Shown in pieces: positions 43,095 to 52,057 of a stretch of DNA of 64,000 nucleotides (its first letter is position 1; every line of letters starts with the position of its first letter). Origin of the DNA: a virus; IMG/VR virus record IMGVR_UViG_3300031963_008876, positions 62,001 to 126,000 of that record, one strand, 5' to 3'. The position numbers and the translations under genes were made by a program. The notes beneath the pieces are model-generated. The model was not told where the DNA came from and did no database searches. It worked only from the letters and a program-made list of their open reading frames with translations.

Positions 43095-44181
43095 GCTCAT
43101 AGTAGACGAATGGGCCGAAGTCTGGGACTTGCTCAAGCCATATGCTGACAGCAGTTTTTGGCAGTTGCCCAGCTTGGATCCTGCCAATGTGTATGTTGTT
43201 GGCCGTGTGATATTGAAAGACAACTGGCAGACAATAACTGACTGGGCCACTCAGCACCCTGGACGCATTGTGTTCTCCAACCCTGCAGAAGGATCAGAAA
43301 CCATACTGCTACAGCTCAAGCGACTGCGCATTGCTGACTTGGTCCAAGACGGGCGCATAGGACTGTTGACGTCTGGGGATTTAGAACCAGGGTGGAGCTA
43401 TTGTAAAACAGACTGTTACTTTTCAAACATAGTGGAATACACAGAAAACAAATCGGCGCAACTACAAGCTGACATGGATTCAAAAGCGCATCGCCCATAT
43501 GATTTTCTTTTTTTAAATGGCCGCCTGCGCCCACATCGCAAAGCACTGATAGACGGCCTGCGTGAAAATCAGCTGTTGGATCATGCATTATGGACCAACC
43601 TGGGCAGTTCTGTTGAAATGGCATTTACTTCTGCACTGCAAACCAATCAGCTTGAGCCTATTAGACTGTTGCCCCCAGAATATGAAATTGAACGTGCTGT
43701 ACCCAACATGGAATCAGCGTATGCACACAGTTTTTGCAAGCATCATTTGTTTGGCAATACCTGGGGCGATGCCATTGTTAATCCTGCTTGCTACACAAGC
43801 ACATGGTTCTCAGTGGTAACAGAAACCATATTTGATTACCCGCACACATTTAGAACAGAAAAGATATGGAAGCCCATATTAATGGCACACCCATTTGTGG
43901 CAGCTGCCAACAGGGGTTACTTGCGAGACTTGCGCAACGCAGGATTCCGCACGTTCCACAACTACATCGACGAATCCTACGACCAAATTGATTGTCCAAG
44001 CAAGCGAATAGATAGTATAATAGCAACAATTGGCGAGATCTGTCAGAACGGTGCTGCTGAATTCTGGACAGCCGCCCAGGATATCTGTAAATATAATCAA
44101 CAGCACCTAGTGGAGCACAATCAATTGGAACGTGCCCAACTCCCCATCAATTTAGAAAAGTATTTAGATGAACGATCTTGA
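43078..44181 (+). CDS. TEK-family glycosyltransferase-like protein 2
   Basis: About 367 residues from the ATG (a GTG nine bases earlier is possible). C-terminal family block: VVTETIF ... FRTEKIWKPILMAHPFVAAA, then GYLRDLRNAGFRTFHNYIDE and SYDQ. The mid-region has FLFLNGRLRPHRKALIDGLR, an N-x-R/H-R-x-x-L-(I/V) element that recurs in other members as a Rossmann-type core. It sits between two closely related radical SAM genes, overlapping the first by 17 nt and the second by 14 nt, which suggests one functional set. Confidence 0.62.
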   Translation: MLGTHKLIVDEWAEVWDLLKPYADSSFWQLPSLDPANVYVVGRVILKDNWQTITDWATQHPGRIVFSNPAEGSETILLQLKRLRIADLVQDGRIGLLTSGDLEPGWSYCKTDCYFSNIVEYTENKSAQLQADMDSKAHRPYDFLFLNGRLRPHRKALIDGLRENQLLDHALWTNLGSSVEMAFTSALQTNQLEPIRLLPPEYEIERAVPNMESAYAHSFCKHHLFGNTWGDAIVNPACYTSTWFSVVTETIFDYPHTFRTEKIWKPILMAHPFVAAANRGYLRDLRNAGFRTFHNYIDESYDQIDCPSKRIDSIIATIGEICQNGAAEFWTAAQDICKYNQQHLVEHNQLERAQLPINLEKYLDERS

Positions 44182-45499
44182 GTTCCGTCAGCAAGTATTA
44201 GACCCTCTCTCAGCCAGCTTTTGTGCGGCAAAATGGTATAACGCAACCATTTGGTTAGGAAGTGGACAGACCACAAGTTGTCATCACCCGCCAGCTCATT
44301 TGATCGACAAAGATAAAGTCAGCATCAACCCTAGGCTACTGCACAATACTGATCAAAAGAAGGCAGATCGCCAACAAATGATCAACGGGGAGCGTCCCCC
44401 TGGCTGTGAGTACTGTTGGAAAATAGAAGACATGGGTCGCAATGCCATTTCAGACCGTGTGTATAAGAGTAAGATATATCCCATAGAGGCATTACATGAA
44501 GCTAGAAATACACCATACACTGAAGACGTCAACCTCCGTACACTTGAGATCGCTTTTGATCGCACTTGTCAGTTTGCTTGTAGCTATTGTAATCCAGCTT
44601 TCAGTTCAACATGGGTTAAAGACATCCGACGCAACGGAGCTTACCAGAACTTGGTCAGTGATGGTCGCAACCATTTTACCCATGATCATGCTAACGCACA
44701 ACTTTGGGATTATGGAGAACACAATCCTTACATTGATGCATTTTTTAAGTGGTGGGAGTCGGATCTGCATCGCACACTGCAAGAGCTCCGTATCACAGGA
44801 GGAGAGCCCCTCATGTCTGGTCACACATGGAAGCTCATTGACTGGTTTCGAACAAATTCAGGCAAGAGTTCAACACGCCTGGCTATCAACAGTAACCTAG
44901 GCACAGACGTAGACATTGACCGCTTGCTAGATGCAACGCAAAACATGGCAATTGACATATACACTTCAAACGAAGCTGTGGGTGTGCAAGCAGAGTACAT
45001 ACGCGACGGGTTGGTCTGGGCGGACTGGATGAACAATGTCAACCGCTTGTTAAGTTCCAAGCAGTTCCGTAGCATACATGTGATGTGTACCATCAATGCC
45101 CTGTGCCTAGACAGCTTGGATCAATTGCTAGAGTGCATAGTGAAATGGAAGCTGGAGTATGGGCGTGATGCTATATCATTCACACTAAACATCTTGCGTT
45201 TTCCCAGCTTTCAAAGTCCGTTGATACTGCCTGCGGAGTTGAAAACACACTACAAAACAGTGTTGGAAACTTGGCTCACAAATCACAGCCACAGTGAATA
45301 CCTGCACGAACACGAAATCAATCATTTACAAAGATTGATTGATTACCTGGATGTGGTGAAAACACCGCATTCAGACACATTTGAAATGCCCAAGCTATTG
45401 AATGATTTCAAACAATTCCACACACAGTATGACCAGCGTCGCAACAAAGACTTTGGCACAGCGTTCCCAAATCTGCAGGCCTGGTATAATTCACTATAA
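44168..45499 (+). CDS. Radical SAM enzyme with N-terminal auxiliary cysteine cluster, 2
   Basis: 443 residues. Motif C134-x3-C138-x2-C141 (DRTCQFACSYCNP), SAM-binding RITGGEPLMS, and N-terminal auxiliary cysteines C38 (SCHHPP) and C80-x2-C83 (GCEYCWK). A further cysteine, C19, in FCAAKW, matches CLAKW of the gene at 41694, so the two are paralogues. The C-terminal sequence DQRRNKDFGTAFPNLQAWYN parallels DRRRGTDFLKTFPEMKSWW in that paralogue. The reading ends at the first of four TATAAT boxes. Substrate unknown; likely a peptide or glycan precursor given the neighbours. Confidence 0.8.
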   Translation: MNDLEFRQQVLDPLSASFCAAKWYNATIWLGSGQTTSCHHPPAHLIDKDKVSINPRLLHNTDQKKADRQQMINGERPPGCEYCWKIEDMGRNAISDRVYKSKIYPIEALHEARNTPYTEDVNLRTLEIAFDRTCQFACSYCNPAFSSTWVKDIRRNGAYQNLVSDGRNHFTHDHANAQLWDYGEHNPYIDAFFKWWESDLHRTLQELRITGGEPLMSGHTWKLIDWFRTNSGKSSTRLAINSNLGTDVDIDRLLDATQNMAIDIYTSNEAVGVQAEYIRDGLVWADWMNNVNRLLSSKQFRSIHVMCTINALCLDSLDQLLECIVKWKLEYGRDAISFTLNILRFPSFQSPLILPAELKTHYKTVLETWLTNHSHSEYLHEHEINHLQRLIDYLDVVKTPHSDTFEMPKLLNDFKQFHTQYDQRRNKDFGTAFPNLQAWYNSL

Positions 45500-45520
45500 T
45501 TCACTATAATGTCATATAAT
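45485..45520 (+). repeat. Four TATAAT hexamers at exact 10-bp spacing
   Basis: TATAAT occurs at 45485, 45495, 45505 and 45515. The first three are part of a perfect 10-bp tandem repeat (TATAATTCAC). The array spans the stop of one radical SAM gene (45497-45499) and the start of the next (45509). The hexamer equals the sigma70 -10 consensus, but I see no TTGACA-like box at 16-18 bp from any of the four. It may be a weak internal promoter, a slippage product that lengthened the junction, or both. Confidence 0.8.
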
Positions 45521-46768
45521 TACAACTCTACAGATCTAGTAAGACCCACAGAATTAACTGAGCGTGAGGAATTCTTACTAAAAGATTCAAAGACATTTTG
45601 CATTTATCCCTGGATCCATTTGCACGCCTATCCCACAGGCGAGGCATATCCCTGCTGTCATGCTGAAATGAAGCCAGGCATAGTAGGCAACTGTAGAACA
45701 AATACCTTAGAAGAAATATGGCAGGATGCACCCATGCAGAAGCTACGTGCAGACATGCTGAGCGAAACGCCACACGCTGCCTGCACACGTTGTTATGAGC
45801 AGGAAGAATCAGGATTCTTTTCAGGCCGTAAGAGTGCCAACAAACATCACGGACATCACATAAAGAAGCTGGATCAAAATCCTTTTGAAATGACCTACTG
45901 GGACATTCGTTTCTCAAACTTGTGCAATCTAAAATGCCGTAGCTGCGGATACATATTCAGCTCACAATGGTATCAGGATCAAGCCAAACTTGCTGGCGGC
46001 GACTGGAAAGCCCGCAACACAGTGCTAAACTATGCAGGGCGTACTGAAACTGACATGTGGGAACAATTAAAGCCTCATTTGGACTATGTGGAACAGATCT
46101 ACTTTGCTGGCGGTGAACCCTTGCTTATGGCGGAACACTACAATATTCTAGACGAGCTGGTGCGAAGAAAACGCTTTGACGTTAGACTCATATACAACAC
46201 CAACTTCACACACACGGATCTCAAGGGTCGTTCAGTATTTGAATACTGGCGCCAGTTCGATTCAGTTGCTGTGGGTGCCAGCCTGGATGCGTCGGGCGCA
46301 CGTGGGGAATACATTAGAAAAGGCACAGACTGGGCCGTAGTAGAACAGAACAGACGTGATATGTTGCGTGTGTGCCCTGAAGTGGATTTTTACATTTCAC
46401 CTACCTTGAGCATAATGAATGCCTGGCACCTGCCTGATTTCCACCGTGACTGGGTGGAAAAAGGCCTGATCCGCGCACAGGATTTAAATATAAATATCCT
46501 ACAAGATCCTGCGCACTATAGAATAGACATTGCCACAGCCGAATACAAACACTCACTCACAGCACTGTATCAAAATCATATCCATTGGCTTAAAGGTCAG
46601 GACCCGCTAAATCGTGCCACACAAGGCTTTGAATCAGCCATTACCTTTATGATGGCCACAGACAACACACACTTGATAGATACATTCTGGCGCAAAACAA
46701 ATGAACTAGATTCAATAAGAAATGAATCAATATTGGATATAATTCCAGAATTGGCGGCACTAAAATGA
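45509..46768 (+). CDS. Radical SAM enzyme with N-terminal auxiliary cysteine cluster, 3
   Basis: 419 residues of a second sub-type. The N-terminal cluster is C31 (CIYPWIHLHAYPTGEAYPCC), C49-C50 and C92-x2-C95, the order W-(I/V)-H-L ... G-x-x-x-P-C-C ... L-x-E-I-W ... C-x2-C being the SPASM-type half-cluster moved to the front. The core motif is C139-x3-C143-x2-C146 (FSNLCNLKCRSCG), with FAGGEPLL for SAM and SLDAS later. These 'twitch'-type proteins occur in phage and bacterial clusters, mostly without assigned reactions. It overlaps the next gene by 4 nt. Confidence 0.8.
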   Translation: MSYNYNSTDLVRPTELTEREEFLLKDSKTFCIYPWIHLHAYPTGEAYPCCHAEMKPGIVGNCRTNTLEEIWQDAPMQKLRADMLSETPHAACTRCYEQEESGFFSGRKSANKHHGHHIKKLDQNPFEMTYWDIRFSNLCNLKCRSCGYIFSSQWYQDQAKLAGGDWKARNTVLNYAGRTETDMWEQLKPHLDYVEQIYFAGGEPLLMAEHYNILDELVRRKRFDVRLIYNTNFTHTDLKGRSVFEYWRQFDSVAVGASLDASGARGEYIRKGTDWAVVEQNRRDMLRVCPEVDFYISPTLSIMNAWHLPDFHRDWVEKGLIRAQDLNINILQDPAHYRIDIATAEYKHSLTALYQNHIHWLKGQDPLNRATQGFESAITFMMATDNTHLIDTFWRKTNELDSIRNESILDIIPELAALK

Positions 46769-47982
46769 ATATTCCACACGATCAATTTTGCGTATTGCCC
46801 TGGGTGAGTTTAGAAGCCTCTCCCATTGGCACTGTACGCCCATGTTGTCTGGCAGATGATGAACTGACGGATGACTCTGGCACAAAGTTCTCGCTATTGA
46901 ATGCTAACTTTGCTGACATACAAAACTCACGTGCAATGACACGCCTGCGTGAACAGTTTCTTGCAGGCGAAAAGCCACAGACCTGCCGCAAGTGCTGGAT
47001 GGAAGAACGTGCTGGCCGCACATCAAAACGCATGCACACCTTGGACAGAATGAAACACATGGGCATATCAGGAGAATGGACCACTGACGCCAAGCCGCTG
47101 ATGTTCCTGGATTTGAAGCTGGGCAACATCTGCAATTTAAAATGTCGTATATGCGGATCATGGTCATCAAGCCAATTTGCCACAGAAGAATTAAATGACA
47201 TGCATCCAGATGACGATAAGAAAAAGACATTTCCCTATCAGATGCTGCGAGCAGGTGCGTGGCCCAGGGAAAATCAATCATTTTGGACAGAAATTGATGC
47301 CTGTTTAAATGACATACGCTACATTGAATTTACAGGTGGCGAGCCATTCATGATTGATCAGCACTTTGACATGTTGCAGGGCATTGTGGATCGCGGAATT
47401 GCACATCAAGTGGAAATACACTACAACACAAATGGCACACAATGGCCTGCTCGCGGCCCGGACATCTGGCGCCATTTTAAAACAGTAGAAGTGGCGTTCT
47501 CAATAGATGATGTGGGTGAACGCTTTGAATATCAACGCACCAATGCAGACTGGGCATTGGTGCTGGACACAATCACAAGTTTTCAATATCTTAGAGATCA
47601 ACTGCCCAACCTGCGTTTACAATGCTGTAGTACCGTGAATGTGTTTAATGTGCGGTACATTGATCAACTAGCACACTGGATAGCACTGCAACGCTTTGAC
47701 TTTGTGTACTGGAACATGATGCATGATGCCTGGTACTTTTCAATTGCCACACTGCCTGACACAGCCAAAGCTGCTGTCACAGAACACCTACGTTCAGCAG
47801 ATGTGCCCGCACAATATCGTGAGGAGTTTGATAGAATCACAGACTTTATGAATGGGGGTGCGTCAACGGACGGCTTTATGTTGCGAATGAAAGTACGTGA
47901 TTTAGATCGCAAAAGAAAACAAAATTTACGTGATGTAGCGCCAGAATTTGCTGAAATAATTGGGTATGACTATGACCAGTAA
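46765..47982 (+). CDS. Radical SAM enzyme with N-terminal auxiliary cysteine cluster, 4
   Basis: 405 residues, same sub-type as the preceding gene. N-terminal C9 (FCVLPWVSLEASPIGTVRPC), C27-C28, C74-x2-C77 (TCRKCW); radical SAM motif C123-x3-C127-x2-C130 (GNICNLKCRICGSWSSSQ); FTGGEPFMI for SAM binding; SIDDVGERFEYQR, aligning with SLDASGARGEYIR of its neighbour, is likely part of the substrate site. The ATGA start ties it to gene 3, and its 3' end overlaps a TEK-family gene. Tandem duplication with divergence is the likely origin of genes 3, 4 and 5. Confidence 0.8.
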   Translation: MNIPHDQFCVLPWVSLEASPIGTVRPCCLADDELTDDSGTKFSLLNANFADIQNSRAMTRLREQFLAGEKPQTCRKCWMEERAGRTSKRMHTLDRMKHMGISGEWTTDAKPLMFLDLKLGNICNLKCRICGSWSSSQFATEELNDMHPDDDKKKTFPYQMLRAGAWPRENQSFWTEIDACLNDIRYIEFTGGEPFMIDQHFDMLQGIVDRGIAHQVEIHYNTNGTQWPARGPDIWRHFKTVEVAFSIDDVGERFEYQRTNADWALVLDTITSFQYLRDQLPNLRLQCCSTVNVFNVRYIDQLAHWIALQRFDFVYWNMMHDAWYFSIATLPDTAKAAVTEHLRSADVPAQYREEFDRITDFMNGGASTDGFMLRMKVRDLDRKRKQNLRDVAPEFAEIIGYDYDQ

Positions 47983-48979
47983 TCTGGTATTGATGCACGA
48001 CACCAGACTGGTTCCTGCCAATTTGTCAAGGCATTTTCCTGTGGACTATGAGTTTTTTGATCCTGGCAAAACATATCCCAGCAACACAGTTTTTGTTTAT
48101 GATCATTATCTCAGTGAAATTGCAGTCAAACAGCATCTTGACAGTCATCTGCAAGCTGGCTACAGAGTAATATACGACAACAAAAATGAACATTGGTTTA
48201 CCACTGACCAATGGTGGATTGTTGAGCTGCTACAAAAATATCCACAACAACACCTTTTGTTTAGTTTGGGATCACAGCCTGGCGCATTGCCTGGACTCAG
48301 AGTGCAGGCTGTGCCTGCTTGGATATGGCTGCGTTGCCGAGACTATTGGGAAAAATTGAACTATCACAATATTGCATATACTCCAACTGCACGGTATAAA
48401 ACATTGTGTATGATCAACTACACACGACCCTGGCGAGACCTGGTGTGGCAAGCATTGAATCCCATGGAGGCAGATGTGATGCGTAGTTATTTGTCCCAGG
48501 GGATCAGCATGCCCGACGATGTTACAGGTGATGGACACTTGTGGCAGGTAAATCCACGTTGGTTTCATATTTCTGCAATGAGCTTGGTGTGCGAAAGTTC
48601 AATTGGTGCTGTTTCTGGAGAAATTTCAGTCACTGCACCGTCAGGTGTGTTTGTGAGCGAAAAAAGTCTAAAGCCCATGGCCATGCAACATCCATTTATT
48701 GTGGTAGCAACCCCGGGTACCCTAGCAGAGATACAGAGTTTTGGATTTGAAACATTCCCAGAGTTATGGGACGAAAGCTACGATTCAATTGTGGACTTTG
48801 GTCAGCGATTAAACGTCATTATGCAACAAGTGCAACAGTTTGATACAGCACAATTAAACCAGCTGGTAGTGCAACAAAAACTCCAACACAATCAGCACAG
48901 GATTTTTGATCCTGCGGTAACACAGCAATTGCTACAGCAACAGGTGTTGGATCCCATATTAGAATTTTTAAATGAATAA
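47972..48979 (+). CDS. TEK-family glycosyltransferase-like protein 3
   Basis: About 335 residues from the ATG at 47972 (an ATG two codons earlier and a TTG further up are alternatives). Family block: GVFVSEKSLKPMAMQHPFIV, then GTLAEIQSFGFETFPELWDE and SYDSIVDFGQRL. The S-EK-x-L-K-P form differs slightly from the others. The mid element KTLCMINYTRPWRDLVWQAL corresponds to the N-x-R-x-x-R-x-x-L block of protein 2. It lies between radical SAM genes 4 and 5, overlapping 4 by 11 nt and 5 by 8 nt. Confidence 0.6.
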   Translation: MTSNLVLMHDTRLVPANLSRHFPVDYEFFDPGKTYPSNTVFVYDHYLSEIAVKQHLDSHLQAGYRVIYDNKNEHWFTTDQWWIVELLQKYPQQHLLFSLGSQPGALPGLRVQAVPAWIWLRCRDYWEKLNYHNIAYTPTARYKTLCMINYTRPWRDLVWQALNPMEADVMRSYLSQGISMPDDVTGDGHLWQVNPRWFHISAMSLVCESSIGAVSGEISVTAPSGVFVSEKSLKPMAMQHPFIVVATPGTLAEIQSFGFETFPELWDESYDSIVDFGQRLNVIMQQVQQFDTAQLNQLVVQQKLQHNQHRIFDPAVTQQLLQQQVLDPILEFLNE

Positions 48980-50261
48980 ACCTGATACCATGTGCCTGGC
49001 ACCTTGGGTGCATACCTATCTAAGCCCGCAAACTGAACGGCGCATGTGCTGTGCGTCACGCGAGCCTGCACAGAATTTTCGGCAGTACATAGACACTGAG
49101 TCAGGTACTGGTCAGTATATTCCTGTCACACTTGAAGAACATTGGAATTCAAATCACATGCGATCAGTGCGTCGCAGAATGATGGCCGGAGAAACTTTAC
49201 CTGAATGCGAAGTATGCAATGACCGACTCCTTAACACTAGCGTTTACCGCACCTACTTCGATCATTTATTTCAGCACAAACTGCCAGAAGTATACGCTAA
49301 CACACAGCCCGATGGCACTACGACTATGGAACCTGTTTCATGGGATTATAGGTTCTCAAACTTATGTAACTTCAAATGCAGAACCTGCGGAGATATGCTT
49401 TCAAGTGCCTGGGAGAGTGAACAAAAACAGAACAACATGGTCAACTGGGCTGATCCTAAAAACAATTGGATGCGAGACAGTATACGTGACAGCATCTCCC
49501 AATTTCAGGATAGTCAAATTGAAGCCGAATTTGCTGCCGCCGTTGAACAACATCGTGTAGAAGAAATCTACTGGGTGGGCGGAGAGCCGCTAATGTACGA
49601 ACAGCATTGGCGCCACATGAAAAGAATTGTTGAACTAGGAGATGGACCACGTGTTTATGCTAGATATAATACTAATCTCAGCCGTGTGCGTTACGGCGGT
49701 GTGGATCTATTTGATGATATCCTGGCGCACATTCGCGATTGGCAAATATGTGCTTCCCTGGATGGAACTGAGCAGATCGGGGAATATATTCGTACAGGAT
49801 TGGATTATGCACAGTTCTGTCGTAATTTTGAACACGGACTCAAATACGCTACCAACCCTAGACAGATGCGTCTTGACTTTACCCTCACACTGCCCGGCAT
49901 GTTCGAGACTGGCGCAATGGAAAAGTTATCACAGACGTATGGGGTACAATTGTTAGCCAAAGTGATATTCAGCTTTAGTCCAGACATTGTTATGAGTCCA
50001 CTTGCGCTGCCCAGACACTTGTTGGATCCATGGGTTGACGAACTAGCAGGCCGCTCCGCAGGTGACATGCGTGATGTACTGCTACAATTAAAGAACCGTC
50101 CATGCTTTGAGGAACAATGGCCGGATACATATCGCGCAGGACTTGCAAAAGGCAAAGCTCGTGTGTTACAATTAGAAAGCATACGCACACAGAAGATTAC
50201 TATGGCAGAAATACTTGCTCAAAGACCAGCAGTGCTAGAATGGTGGAATAAAATTGCTTGA
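48972..50261 (+). CDS. Radical SAM enzyme with N-terminal auxiliary cysteine cluster, 5
   Basis: 429 residues. N-terminal cluster C8 (CLAPWVHTYLSPQTERRMCC), C26-C27, C79-x2-C82 (ECEVCN). Radical SAM motif C132-x3-C136-x2-C139 (FSNLCNFKCRTCGDMLSS), WVGGEPLMY, then CASLDGTEQIGEYIR, the same substrate-side block as genes 3 and 4. The C-terminus is helical and ends in LAQRPAVLEWWNKIA. It overlaps TEK protein 3 by 8 nt and the next unknown gene by 8 nt. The fifth of five such enzymes in 8.6 kb. Confidence 0.8.
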   Translation: MNKPDTMCLAPWVHTYLSPQTERRMCCASREPAQNFRQYIDTESGTGQYIPVTLEEHWNSNHMRSVRRRMMAGETLPECEVCNDRLLNTSVYRTYFDHLFQHKLPEVYANTQPDGTTTMEPVSWDYRFSNLCNFKCRTCGDMLSSAWESEQKQNNMVNWADPKNNWMRDSIRDSISQFQDSQIEAEFAAAVEQHRVEEIYWVGGEPLMYEQHWRHMKRIVELGDGPRVYARYNTNLSRVRYGGVDLFDDILAHIRDWQICASLDGTEQIGEYIRTGLDYAQFCRNFEHGLKYATNPRQMRLDFTLTLPGMFETGAMEKLSQTYGVQLLAKVIFSFSPDIVMSPLALPRHLLDPWVDELAGRSAGDMRDVLLQLKNRPCFEEQWPDTYRAGLAKGKARVLQLESIRTQKITMAEILAQRPAVLEWWNKIA

Positions 50262-51315
50262 TCACATTGAAATAGACCTACGCGGACAAAACAGCCTACT
50301 AACTGTGCATATAGATGTGGCGGACAACACACTAAGTCGCAAATGGCTAACCGCGCTAAATGACATCATTAGAACTGATCTTCATTTGGAAAAGAATTAC
50401 TGTTGGATGGGATGGACTGAAAGTGAACGAAATGCACAATACCTTTGTGAGCAAATTAATGCTAGTATTGATCACATCAATCGAAGTGGTATTGGCTATT
50501 GTATTGATTGTGATGCTTATACTGTAGAGAATACCATTGAGCCAGGAATCATTGGCACCAATCTAATCATCGGTGGCGTGGTGCATGAAAAAATGAACAA
50601 TCTACACAGGTATTTTGAAGACCTACAAGGGTGGTCAGGTGGCATTTCAAATTATTATACTCGTGCAGATCCTGCTACACGCTGGCACATACGTCAACTA
50701 AATCTCCTGTGTCATGAATATGAAAGTCTTGTATTGAGCATGCGCAAGGCTGTGCATGCCCCTGAATGGCGCAGACCCTCACAGTTGATGTGTTGGCTTA
50801 ATGCACCGCGTTTTGCACTAGAACCCGCGGACTATGAATTGTTTGGCGTAGAAACCATCAACAGAACTCTAGGCGGTGTTTATTTGGGTGTAAATAAAGC
50901 AGTTGGCAAACATCACTGGGAGGTGTTCAATGATGAAGGTAGGGATTCGCGTGTTGGCGAGCTTGTTACTACAGGACTGCGTGCTCAAACTGAAGCCGCT
51001 GGCGACTTTGATATCGAATGGGCCCGTGACCCAGGAGCATATCACTGGCAAATCAAAAAGTTACAAGAATTCCGCGCCTGGCTATTGGACAATGGGTTTG
51101 ATCCAGAGGACAAAAGTCTCACCATTGGTCACCCAAAGGTGGCACAAGTTGACGTGATGCGAACATTTGGAACAACGGATTATGAAAAGATTTGGGCGCA
51201 GTTGGCTCAACATCTTGATGTGTTGAGCATACGTACCGGGTGGGGCGAAGCTACATACAACTATCGCTGGAGCGATCCAGACTATCATGAACAGCAAATA
51301 AGGAGATTGAAATGA
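50254..51315 (+). CDS. Unknown 353-residue protein downstream of the radical SAM array
   Basis: Starts at a TTG (50254) that overlaps the radical SAM stop; no nearby ATG is in frame. Soluble and acidic, with many Trp and Tyr: YCWMGWTESERNAQYLCEQI, GGVVHEKMNNLHRYFEDLQGW, CWLNAPRFALEPADYELFG, GVYLGVNKAVGKHHWEVFND, and a C-terminal SIRTGWGEATYNYRWSDPDY. No catalytic motif, signal peptide or transmembrane segment is recognisable. Its position directly after radical SAM gene 5 makes it a candidate partner or substrate of the array. Function unknown. Confidence 0.65.
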   Translation: MLDHIEIDLRGQNSLLTVHIDVADNTLSRKWLTALNDIIRTDLHLEKNYCWMGWTESERNAQYLCEQINASIDHINRSGIGYCIDCDAYTVENTIEPGIIGTNLIIGGVVHEKMNNLHRYFEDLQGWSGGISNYYTRADPATRWHIRQLNLLCHEYESLVLSMRKAVHAPEWRRPSQLMCWLNAPRFALEPADYELFGVETINRTLGGVYLGVNKAVGKHHWEVFNDEGRDSRVGELVTTGLRAQTEAAGDFDIEWARDPGAYHWQIKKLQEFRAWLLDNGFDPEDKSLTIGHPKVAQVDVMRTFGTTDYEKIWAQLAQHLDVLSIRTGWGEATYNYRWSDPDYHEQQIRRLK

Positions 51316-51413
51316 ATTGGATTAGACAAATTTGGGATAGAATTACACTAGAGTATCGTTATCGTAAAAAACTAAAAGAGCTACGCAAAAGAGATCCTTT
51401 TATCTACAAATGA
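51312..51413 (+). CDS. 33-residue basic protein, coupled on both sides
   Basis: ATG at 51312 overlaps the previous stop (ATGA) and the TGA at 51411-51413 overlaps the next ATG in the same way, so the frame fits exactly between two genes. The peptide begins MNWIRQIWDRITLEYRYRKK and ends KELRKRDPFIYK, an amphipathic helix with a strong positive charge. GGAG lies 8 nt before the ATG. A tiny peptide of this kind could be a membrane-surface or RNA-binding factor; function is unknown. The double coupling is the main reason to believe it is real. Confidence 0.65.
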   Translation: MNWIRQIWDRITLEYRYRKKLKELRKRDPFIYK

Positions 51414-52057
51414 AAAATCAGTTACTCACAATAGGTGATAGCTTTACACATGGTGACGAATTGTCAGATGTGTATCAAGCCTGGCCCTATCGTCTGTCAG
51501 ACAAACTAGGATACGAAGTCCACAATCTTGGACAGTCAGGGTGCAGTAACGCTAGTATTTTGCGTAGAACATTAGAAGAACTTGCGACCAATCATTATGA
51601 TTTAGTTATTATAGGGTGGACTTATCCGGGTAGAATTGAATGGAAAGATGACATTGGCATAGCGTATGATTTATGGCCAGGTGTGCCCAACGATACTAAA
51701 TTTTTTAAAGATCATCCTTGGAGAGTTGATTTTTTAAACTTTATAAGTCAACATCACAATTCTGCTTATCTATACCAACAGTATCTGATACAAACAATTT
51801 TGTTGCAATCGTTTTGCCAAGTCAACAGCATTGATTATAGAATGTTAGATGTACAATGGCACAATTACTACAGAAAAGTTGGATCAGAAATGCATGATAA
51901 GTTAGAAGCAAAAATAGATACAACAAAATTTATAGGTTGGCAAAAGTTTGGTATGAGAGAACTAGTGGCTGATTTACCAAAAGGTCCTCAAAATCATCCG
52001 CTAGAACAAGGACATGAGAGAATAGCAAATGAAATCGCAAAACATATTGGGAATTAG
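51410..52057 (+). CDS. SGNH/GDSL-hydrolase-like protein 2
   Basis: 215 residues. Block I is IGDSFTHGDE with likely nucleophile S11, block II NLGQSGCSNASI, and the C-terminal QNHPLEQGHERIANEI supplies the histidine in the usual place, although the Asp of D-x-x-H is replaced by Asn (N-H-P). Base composition is more AT-rich than upstream genes, by eye. It overlaps the carbamoyltransferase by 29 nt, longer than most junctions here. A role in acyl group addition or removal on a glycan is inferred from family and context. Confidence 0.65.
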   Translation: MKNQLLTIGDSFTHGDELSDVYQAWPYRLSDKLGYEVHNLGQSGCSNASILRRTLEELATNHYDLVIIGWTYPGRIEWKDDIGIAYDLWPGVPNDTKFFKDHPWRVDFLNFISQHHNSAYLYQQYLIQTILLQSFCQVNSIDYRMLDVQWHNYYRKVGSEMHDKLEAKIDTTKFIGWQKFGMRELVADLPKGPQNHPLEQGHERIANEIAKHIGN

